In this document: one piece after another, positions 56,305-64,000 of the stretch
Position numbering within the stretch: the stretch's first letter is position 1
How the letters are laid out: each line of letters starts with the position of its first letter
Source of the DNA: Sodiomyces alkalinus F11
Lineage: Eukaryota > Ascomycota > Sordariomycetes > Glomerellales > Plectosphaerellaceae
Length of the DNA stretch: 64,000 bases
Direction: 5' to 3'
Assembly (NCBI RefSeq): GCF_003711515.1
Contig: NW_021167079.1
Span: 1,911,471 to 1,975,470 of the forward strand
Position numbers and translations under genes: made by a program
Notes under the pieces: model-generated
Told to the model about the DNA's origin: nothing
Seen by the model: the letters and a program-made list of their open reading frames with translations, nothing else
The model's database searches: none

Positions 56305-57550
56305 GATGTCGGCGTTAAATGTGTCCTGAACAGCCAGCGAGCGCAAGACACCACAGAATTGACGGTAAGCGGTTACGGAACGGCAGGGTACCTGTCTGCT
56401 AGATGGAAATCTTCTTGTTCCAGCCGGGCGAGAGCGGGAGGTAGCAGGTCTTAATATATATTACATGCATCTATCTGCAGCTGTCGGGCTAGTATCTCAT
56501 GACAAGCTCGGAATCTAAGACGTCACGTCATTTGGCATCAAGAGGCGTCTATTTCGGCGCCGTAGCCCCGGCGGATATCCGCTTGGAAATCAAGCTCGCT
56601 GACGTGAGAATTTCCCCGTCTTTAGTGCAACTAGGGACGGCTCCGTTACGCATAACGAATATTTCTATTATACTATGTCTGGACCGTTGACCCCTATCCC
56701 TGAGCGAATCAGATCCATCAGAAAGATCAGAGAGCGAACTCAAGGGGGTGCAGAAAAGGTGCCGTTTAGAGTCGCAACATTCTCGAATATTCCCAGATTT
56801 GAGTAGCTATTCAAATCTTCGACTAAGCTTGGAATAAGTGCGCTGATAAATCATACATTCGCTTTCCCGCCCTTGGATTATAAATCTCACCGCAGGCCTT
56901 GGCTCATAGCCTTGTCGATGTTCTGCGGGCCTCGAACATGCAAAGCAAACCTGTCAAATACCTAAAGGTATCCAGCATTTCAGTTTCAATGGTGCCTAGA
57001 GTGAGGCTTATAAATGAGGAATCGTCATGCTCTCATATACGAGGAAGGGGCAAAAGAGAAGGTATTTTTGATTATAGATATTTGTTCTAGCAGCCTTTTC
57101 TCTCAGGGGCTTCTGGACCATTGCATTGAAGGCTAAGGTAGCCTAGACGTATACCACGCTATAGTTACATCGCTTCCAGAGTGCAAGACTTAGAACGAGA
57201 AAAGAAAGAAAAAAAGTAAAGCAAGCCATCATCATACTCATGATGTCGTGTCCAAAGGGAGCGGACAAACTAGCTATTAAGTTTTAAGATGTATATACTC
57301 ATCGAATCGAAAAAAAGTGTTGCCCGGCTAGGAGGTTTCGCACTCTCTTATATAGATAGATAGGCCTCGGCTGTTGGTTTGCTTGACCCAAAGCCAGTTG
57401 CAGAAAAAGGAAAAACGCCCCGAACAAGCTCGATGTTCCGCCGTTATATGCTGCAACATTCGCCGCTTTAGATGATGGCTCCAAACTCGAGATTCCGTGG
57501 TACAAGTTGTGCATAAATAAATTGTTGGGCACCGCCATTGTCCGGCCGTT
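56305..57550. other. Intergenic, no gene seen
   Basis: A 1.25 kb interval between the NmrA-like gene promoter and the TOS1 3' end. It contains AT-rich patches near 56,660 and 57,070 and no recognised gene. Confidence 0.5.
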
Positions 57551-58829
57551 CTAGCCAGACAGCAGAGAGAACAAGCTGAGCAGACCGGAAGTCCTCTCGG
57601 TCTCGATCCAGCTTTGAACGAGCTCCTCGCCGAGGCTAGGAGAGAACTCGACGTCGTTGTCCAGAATCTTAACGGACACCTGACCGCTCGGCCCGTCAAA
57701 GATGGTGGCGACCTTGATCATCCCGTTGACAGGGCGTTCGAAGTAGTCGGACGAGCCGCCATTGACCTCGGCATGGAAGGTACTCTTAGCCTTGGTGTCG
57801 CCAGGGGCGAGAATCTCAAAGACGTCGAACTCGCCACAGCCGGACTGCCAGCAGGCGCAGTCGCCATACTGCTCAGTGCGGGGAATCTTGGCATTCAGAG
57901 TCCAGACGGCGGGCATATCACCGTTGAAGCCTCTTTCTCCATCAAGCGGCATGTCAAACTCGAAGAGGAAGACCTTGGAGTCGCCTGGGAAACCATCTAA
58001 ATAATAAACAGTATATCAGCATCGGGGACTGATGAGAACAAGCAAGAGGTGGTGAAAGACATACGGTAGGCAACGGAACCGGGACGGTAGTAGCCACAGC
58101 TATTACCCTCGCAGGGCTTGTCCGAGTAAATAGCAAACTCCTTGTTGGATGGGATGAGGACTTCGTCCAGAACCTGCGGCGAGGAGGCGCCGCCGGTGGC
58201 CTTCGAGTTGATGTAGGAGAGCGAGTTGCCCCAGACACTGCAAAAGCTTTCGGTCAGAAGGCGGGTTGTGGTAGGATAAAGGGGCCCACGTCACGCGACA
58301 AGACACAGACATACCTGTCGAATTGGCCGGAACCGTCACCGCCGTAATTTCCGAGGAAGACGATGCCATCAGCAATGCCCTGCTTGGCATTGTAGTAGCC
58401 AATGCGGTTATAATCGCCAGTGGCAGTCGAGTCGGAGGCGGACGAAGTCGAGGTCGGCTTGGGAGGGGCGGGGCTTGAAGGGGCCTCAGTAGGCTCGGGC
58501 TCAGGCTCAGGCTCGGGCTCGGGCTCAGCTACGGGTTCGAGCTCCTCAGGCTTGGGCCGAGTGGACTTGGAGAACTTGGCCTCGGCGCGTTTCTTCTCGG
58601 CATGTCTCTGATGGAGATGTTGGTGACCGTGGCGGCGCGCGTGCATAGACGGCTGAGACGTGGTGTCGCGCTTGCTGATGGGGCTGACGTTGTAAACGGC
58701 GAACTGAGCAAGATTCATGGGGCCACGGAAAAGAGCAGTGAGCTGGGACTGATTAGTAGGGGCAAACCCCCGAGAGAAGAGAAGGGTACTCGCAGTGGAT
58801 AGACGGGCATACAACAACAAAACGGAAGC

Positions 58830-58868
<39 letters not shown>

Positions 58869-59125
58869 AAACAAATGAGACGTACCTCTTCGTTGAAAGG
58901 AGCCAAGGGCCCGGAGAAGGGATGGTTCTCATACTCGCAAGAACCGTCGCTGCCCATACTCGAGACGGCCTTGTAGGAGCCCGAATGGCCAACATTGGAG
59001 TAGAGAATCTGGTTGACAGCGCCACAGAACCAGTTCCCACCCTCATTCTTCGAAGAACCAGTGCACTGCTGGAGGCCCGCCACCAAGGCCGCCGAACCTA
59101 GGGCCAGAACAACAGACGACTTCAT
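57551..59125 (-). CDS. TOS1: TOS1-like secreted cell-wall protein
   Basis: Covalently bound/GPI-like cell-wall protein family; yeast Tos1 affects wall glucan structure. Exons 59125-58886, 58742-58315, 58237-58065 and 57996-57551 give 428 residues. The N-terminus MKSSVVLALGSAALVAGL is a signal peptide. The DUF2403 part has QCTGSS, GNWFCGAVNQILYSNVG and SYKAVSSMGSDGSCEYENHP. A low-complexity linker with Pro-Glu repeats (PVAEPEPEPEPEPEPTEAPS) and NLS-like basic patches follows. The DUF2401 domain is DGIVFLGNYGGDGSG, VWGNSLSYINSKATGG, SKVFLFEFDMPLDGE, NGDMPAVWTLNAKIPRTEQY, CACWQSGCGEFDVFEILAPG, close to family form. There is no obvious GPI tail, though the C-terminal LSLFSLLSG is hydrophobic. Intron 1 contains a (GAAA)n run. 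Confidence 0.9.
58831..58870 (+). repeat. (GAAA)10 microsatellite in TOS1 intron 1
   Basis: Ten uninterrupted GAAA units on the plus strand, (TTTC)10 in the sense of the transcript, within intron 1 of the TOS1-like gene. It is a likely length-variable locus. Confidence 0.97.
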
Positions 59126-60772
59126 TGTAGTCTGTAGATGGGTTGAATTTCTTGCCCTCTTCTTTTGCAGAATACGTGCCAGGATATGCCGACAGGCTGG
59201 TTTCAGCGGTTTGTGTCTCTTTCGCGATGAGAGGACGGCCGAAGATTGAGTTGTTGAATATGATCCACGTGTCGAAATGAGACCCAAGATGGACAACGAG
59301 GCGGGCAGATGTGAATAATTCAAACGACAAGAACTTGGGGGAAAGACGAGAGTCGATTGACCAGCCTCTTTCGACACGACAAGTATACAACACCTACAAA
59401 GCAGTATAAAGGAGCGGATAGGGACAAGAAGTCACCAAATGATGGTTTAACGAGCGACGAGGCAGTCGTCTGGAGTCGATGAAGGGAGAGAGAGGGACAA
59501 AAGGACAAAAGGCAGAAGAAGGGGAGGAAATTCAGGGGTGGATAAGAAAGCAGTGGGGGTTCATAAGAGGTTAAGGAGTCAGGTCAGGGTAAACTTGGCA
59601 TGGGCAACTCACATACCTACCTTGAGGTACCTTACCTTAGGTATGCCCAGAGCAAGGATGATGAAATAGGCAAGAGGCAAGACATGAAGGCCAAGGGCGG
59701 CGGGCAGAAATACGAGTACATAGGTACCTACCTACCTACACTGTACAATCCTGGGAAAGTGTGATGGGCAAAGGATAATCGGTGAAATGGCCAGAATAGC
59801 TTTCAATTGTCCCGAAGGGTTCGGTCGTTGATCGTATCCGGTCGGGCGGGCCATTCAATTTCCTGGCACCAGCCGAGTCCAGCAAAAGCAGACAGAGTAC
59901 GTTATACCTAGCCATGGCTGGTAGATTGGAGATTGGAAGCCCAGAGGACATGGGGATGAACCCTGTGGGAGTGAGATGAGATGAACCAGCTTGTTTGGGT
60001 TCTTTCGTCTTCCCATTTTCCTGAAAAGAGACGCGATGGAGGGAGGATGTGAGGAGGGAGTCGCGATACGCGATACAACGTACATTGTACGTTTATATTC
60101 TCCATTTCCACACTAAGTAAGTACCTACCAATTGGGTTGGGAAACGCAACCTTAACCTCTCGGCAGGTGCGACCGAGCTTCCCCCTTGTCCCCGCATGCT
60201 CTCCACTTCCTCAGGTCCCTGGGCCCTGTGGTTGGCTATGCTACCCACGGCCCAGGTACGCCAAGCAGGCCAAGTTATTGCGCTCGAGAGGAAACAAATC
60301 CCCATCTCCTCCAACCAGTCTTCCGCTCCCCGCCCCCCGTGTCCTCGAGGCTCGCCGTATTCCAGAGATTCGTGTGCTTGGTAGATATAGCTCTTTCATC
60401 AAGCATACCATCTTCGACAAGATAATAAACACGTTTCTGCAGAGTCCGTCCCTACACGCGTCTCTCCGTCGTTCCCTCTCCCTCTCGCTCCGAGATAGAC
60501 GGCCTCGCAGAGGTCATGTCTTCAATCACAGCATCACGGTCAAGGAACATGGCTGCCAATGCCAGTAATTACCGCTCGACGGAGGTGTTCGTTCCTTTAA
60601 ACATCATCAGAGGCATATGACAGTAGGATACTCTGCAACAGTCTTTCTGTGCCAGGGCCAGCCAACCCGGCTTACCATGGATGTGCTTCCCGATTTTTAA
60701 GCAATTCGTGCTGCCCATGCCAATGTCAACGCCAATGTCAACGCCAAATCAGCCCACTGGACGGACCAAAGG
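59126..60772. other. TOS1 promoter and RAD2 3' flank
   Basis: A 1.6 kb interval with no supportable gene. The TOS1 promoter and leader should lie in the left part. GGTACC-type words at 59,629-59,643 and 59,722-59,735. Near the right end a 12-bp unit (CCAATGTCAACG) repeats twice at about 60,719-60,742, just past the RAD2 stop. Confidence 0.5.
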
Positions 60773-63700
60773 TCAATGATGTGCCGATATCCTGGCCTTC
60801 TTTCCCCGACGTCCAGACCGCACCGCCCTACCTTGAACGTTGCCATCTCCATCTTCTTCTTCAGGCCCGTTACCATCTGCAAACTCGTCCACACCATCAT
60901 CACCCCCCGTAGCCTGTCCATCCCGCTTTCGCTTCCCTTCAGTCCTGGGCCCTGTAGTGGTGGGTTCCGACCCGGCAATCTCGCCAGAGGTGTCGCCAGA
61001 GGCCAACGAGTTGATACCCGCATTGGCTCGCAGTTTGTTCACCGCCTGTGTCATTCTCTTGCTCGTCTTGGCTGCCCTCTGCCGCGGCGCAAACGCCTCC
61101 TTCGCACCTACCCCGACACCTCCTTCGAAGTATCTCGTGATGTTAGATTGCGTCCCTTCCACGTCTCGACGGTTCATGTCCCGAATCACCGGCACCAGCA
61201 CTTCGTCGGTACGCTCCTTGCTCCACCCGATCGTGGACATGAGGAATCGCCGAAGCCCCTCCAGGTCCGGGACACCCCACTGGAATGCCTCCGGGGTGTC
61301 GTCCACCTGTGGATGAAGGTATGCCTCGTGCACGGCCGGGTTCGGAAACCCTACCGGCAGGAACAGCTTCGTCGCGTTGCTCTTGCGAAACTTGCGCCGG
61401 AACGGGTTAGAGGCGTCTTCCTCCTTGCTCCGACGCTGCTGTTGCACCTCCGCCCACCAGTCGCGAAACGCCGCGAGGCCGCCCTCTGATGGCGGGAACT
61501 CGGACAGGATCTCGAGCGCCGTGACCGGACCGACCCCCGACAGTCCGTCCGTGTAATCCGACCCCAGGAGGAGCGCGATGGAGATGAGCTGTTCGCGCGA
61601 GAGGGACAGCTCTTTCTCCAGGTCGGAGGCGAGGTAGCACTCGACTAGCTTGTTGCCGTTGAACATGTTCTTGTAGACACGAGTGCCGCCGAACAGGAAA
61701 ATGTCCGAGTCGTCCGTCACAATGCCGTCCACAAGCCCGAGGTGGACCAATTCGGCGCACTGTGCTTCCGCTTCCATCGGAGCCATGATGTAGGGGATCC
61801 CGAAGAGACGAAGCAGATTTTGGCACTCCGTGATCATGACCTGTGTGACTTCGTCGGCATCCCTGCGGTCCTTTTTCTGCTGCGTGCGAAGGGCCCTGAG
61901 CTCCTTTTCGTACGCTTCGCGGTTCTCCTTTTCCGACTTGTTGTTGAGCGAGCTCGCGAACCTGGCATGTTCCTCCGCCTCCTTTGCCAGGTTCGCAAAC
62001 AGCTCCTCATCTTCGGGGTCGCTGTATTCATCAACATCACTGTCCCCGAACAAGTCGTCGTACGCTTTGTCATTCAACTCCTGCTGGGTATTGGCAGGGT
62101 TTTCCGCAGGCCGTGAAACCGTTGCATGTTCCAGCGAGACTTGCAATGAATCATCCGCCGATTGGGGCGTCGGCGGGCCCATGTTAACATCCTCCATTTC
62201 CGGCTCGGGCGAGGAGTCTGGCAACTCGGTCACCGTGACTTCATCCTGCTCAGACTCTTGACCGGGGATTTGGATATCCTCAAACTCCGGCTCGGGAGAT
62301 GGCGAAGGAGAAGGCTCCACAATTGTGCTGTCCTCTTTACGCGTCGGCACCTCGGAAAGCGCCTCCCCCTCACTCGGCGGCTCCAAGTTGGTGGTGTTTC
62401 TTTCGTCTGTATAGGTTCCTGCACGAGAAAGGGGTACCGTATCCAAGATTTCGACCTCGCTATCGTCGTCAGACGATGATTCGATTTCGATGGTGTCGAC
62501 TTTACGCTGTCGTTGAAACTCCATTTCTTCCTCCAAAGCAGTTTCTCGATCCTCCGCGTTGATCTCAGCTTCAAACTCTTTTTGCTTCTTCATTGTCTCC
62601 CGGATGTCCGTATGGTCCGTCATCCATGGAGGTAAGCTACTCGGCGCATCTTTGTCCGGTTCTCTCTCAAATCCACCTGCCAAATCATCAAGGGTAGCAT
62701 CGTCGTGCCCCAGCCCCGTTTCGGCGGCTGATTGCGTTGGTTGGGCGTCGGGATCGATTTTGTTCGCTGCTGCCGCTTGCTGGGACTTGTTGGGGAAGAG
62801 CGAGAAGCCCTCGAGTTTTGGAAAAGGCAACGGTCCGTCAAAGGGATTCTTCAGGTTTTTCGGGGCAGCAGGCTTTGGCTCGGCCGCCTTCCGTTTTCTG
62901 GCAGCAAGCAACGCGGCTTGAAAATCCAATTCACTCTCGCTGCTACTTGCGTCACTCTCGCGGCGCTTGGGTACCGCTGCATTGGACCTGTTGTTGACAA
63001 TGTGCGCTACCATGCGACCACTCGTGCTCGTGAGTGGGTTCGACTCCGGTACTGCTTTTTGCGTCCACTCTGGGGTGAGCCTGTCGACTTCGTCGAAGAC
63101 CTCATCATCCACTTGGCGCTCGCCATCGATTTCATGCTGGTTCTTGAGTGACAAAGCGATTGCCCGTTGTATGTCTTCTACTTCTTCTTCTTCTTCAGAA
63201 TGCGCTCTTGGCTCGGGACCCTTCTCAGTAAAGTCATCGAACGACACGTCACCATCCACAAACAGCGACTCTTCATCACCCACAGCTTCAGCGCCTCTGC
63301 TTGACGGCTTCGGTAGCCTATTCAATCCCTCGATGGGAACATCCTCAAAGTCGTCATCATCTTCTCCCTCGGTCTCTTCGTCCTTGTTCTGATATTGAAA
63401 TTCCAACGCATCGACATCGATGGGCTTATGCGCCTCGCCTCTGTCTTTGTCCCTGCTAACAACCCCGAGAGCCCATCCGCCTTCTGCACCCTCGTTCTTC
63501 ACCAGGATATACTCGCGATCCTTCTCGCCCGCGATGCGCCCTCCCCCGGTAATGGTAAGATCAAGGCCACTCATGCCCGCCTCTTTCATGAGTCTTTGCG
63601 TGAGGTTGTTTCGCTCTCGCACTCTCTCGATCTGAAACTTCGAAAAAGCCATGCGATCCGGAAACATGTCGTCTAGCTGCTCCTTGCTCAAGCCCATCCT

Positions 63701-64000
63701 CAGACGGCTGCGCAGTCGCGCAGCGTTGAGAATATTGTACCGATCGGCGGATGGCAAGCTCTTGAAGAACTCGCCGTCAAAATCGATCTTACTGAAGTCG
63801 TAGAGATTGATATCCTCGCCGCTGTTGAACTGCCGGGCGTACTCCTCAAGCTCCTCCACACTCATGACCCTTGGATCGTCCGCCCGCGCCATAGAGGAAA
63901 TGTCACCTTCGAGGTCAGGCAGATGATATTGATCTTGCTTGTGGAACTTGCGTGTCCTTTGCCGCTCCTGCTGCGACATGCCCACCTCGGCCTCGTACAC
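60773..64000 (-). CDS. RAD2: Rad2/XPG structure-specific nuclease (nucleotide excision repair), N-terminus off window
   Basis: The 3' incision nuclease of nucleotide excision repair (yeast Rad2, human XPG). The 3' end (stop at 60773) and 1075 residues are in the window; the start and the N nuclease domain lie beyond 64000. Visible in order: the spacer with VMSVEELEEYARQFNSGEDI; an acidic spacer with a UIM (DIQRAIALSLKNQ, near 63,150-63,190); then the I domain MEAEAQCAELVHLGLVDGIV, TDDSDIFLFGG, with the catalytic Glu/Asp residues, and LLGSDYTDGLSGVGPVTALE, the metal-binding and HhH region. Near the C-terminus QSNITRYF fits a PCNA-binding PIP box (QxxIxxYF). A basic tail with GKRKRD is NLS-like, and the protein ends SGRRGKKARISAHH. 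The visible part has no intron. Confidence 0.95.
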   Translation of the reverse strand: MYEAEVGMSQQERQRTRKFHKQDQYHLPDLEGDISSMARADDPRVMSVEELEEYARQFNSGEDINLYDFSKIDFDGEFFKSLPSADRYNILNAARLRSRLRMGLSKEQLDDMFPDRMAFSKFQIERVRERNNLTQRLMKEAGMSGLDLTITGGGRIAGEKDREYILVKNEGAEGGWALGVVSRDKDRGEAHKPIDVDALEFQYQNKDEETEGEDDDDFEDVPIEGLNRLPKPSSRGAEAVGDEESLFVDGDVSFDDFTEKGPEPRAHSEEEEEVEDIQRAIALSLKNQHEIDGERQVDDEVFDEVDRLTPEWTQKAVPESNPLTSTSGRMVAHIVNNRSNAAVPKRRESDASSSESELDFQAALLAARKRKAAEPKPAAPKNLKNPFDGPLPFPKLEGFSLFPNKSQQAAAANKIDPDAQPTQSAAETGLGHDDATLDDLAGGFEREPDKDAPSSLPPWMTDHTDIRETMKKQKEFEAEINAEDRETALEEEMEFQRQRKVDTIEIESSSDDDSEVEILDTVPLSRAGTYTDERNTTNLEPPSEGEALSEVPTRKEDSTIVEPSPSPSPEPEFEDIQIPGQESEQDEVTVTELPDSSPEPEMEDVNMGPPTPQSADDSLQVSLEHATVSRPAENPANTQQELNDKAYDDLFGDSDVDEYSDPEDEELFANLAKEAEEHARFASSLNNKSEKENREAYEKELRALRTQQKKDRRDADEVTQVMITECQNLLRLFGIPYIMAPMEAEAQCAELVHLGLVDGIVTDDSDIFLFGGTRVYKNMFNGNKLVECYLASDLEKELSLSREQLISIALLLGSDYTDGLSGVGPVTALEILSEFPPSEGGLAAFRDWWAEVQQQRRSKEEDASNPFRRKFRKSNATKLFLPVGFPNPAVHEAYLHPQVDDTPEAFQWGVPDLEGLRRFLMSTIGWSKERTDEVLVPVIRDMNRRDVEGTQSNITRYFEGGVGVGAKEAFAPRQRAAKTSKRMTQAVNKLRANAGINSLASGDTSGEIAGSEPTTTGPRTEGKRKRDGQATGGDDGVDEFADGNGPEEEDGDGNVQGRAVRSGRRGKKARISAHH

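Noticed and set aside
1..64000. CRISPR arrays, bacterial operons, ribosome-binding sites or prophage
   Set aside because: None seen; the sequence is from a eukaryotic nuclear genome.

Overview
The window is nuclear DNA from a filamentous ascomycete (Pezizomycotina, most likely a Sordariomycete). The evidence is many short 50-120 bp introns with GTRNGT donors, an AbaA-type TEA regulator of conidiation, fungal forms of Mrd1, Efm2, Tos1, Pex13 and Rad2, and traces that fit repeat-induced point mutation. There are two assembly gaps (6704-6780 and 35794-36728). Most genes are interrupted, so I rebuilt exon chains by hand from splice signals, reading phase and family similarity. In every chain given below the exon lengths sum to a multiple of three.

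Left block, 1-10.7 kb: abaA (conidiation transcription factor, minus), a 2.2 kb upstream region with a phased triple AbaA-type site, then mrd1 (pre-18S rRNA processing, minus), split by a gap that looks like an unmerged contig overlap. A divergent promoter separates mrd1 from a seven-exon LC8 dynein light chain gene (plus). From 10.7 to 19.3 kb I could support no gene. That region holds a 13-bp minisatellite and many short palindromes built on GGTACC and GTACTTCGTAC.

Middle block, 19.3-36.7 kb: an ELL-like transcription elongation factor; a 196-bp foldback (MITE-like) hairpin; an unrecognised 302-residue ORF; an Efm2-type lysine methyltransferase; then an accessory stretch at 27.2-30.2 kb. 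This stretch holds a 183-bp tandem duplication with RIP-like transition bias, a putative HTH/acidic regulator gene, and a decayed piece of mitochondrial large-subunit rRNA (NUMT). A conserved 666-residue fungal protein (minus) and a gene-poor stretch with the 935-N gap follow.

Right block, 39-64 kb, is dense and conserved: RPB10 (minus) divergent from NAN1/UTP17 (plus); a 2-oxoglutarate/Fe(II) oxygenase (plus); a ZNF706-like micro-exon gene (minus); an HhH-containing protein (plus); a DUF1479 protein (plus). Then comes a run of minus-strand genes: BAP31/Yet-like ER protein, PEX13, an NmrA-like protein with a GC-AG intron, TOS1-like wall protein, and RAD2/XPG, which runs off the right edge.

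Mrd1, Nan1, Rpb10 and the ELL-like protein all serve RNA synthesis or ribosome production. Otherwise the order looks like ordinary housekeeping synteny interrupted by two accessory/repeat regions, not a gene cluster. The parts most worth a second look are the abaA promoter array, the 22.7-30.2 kb accessory region and the dispersed palindromes.
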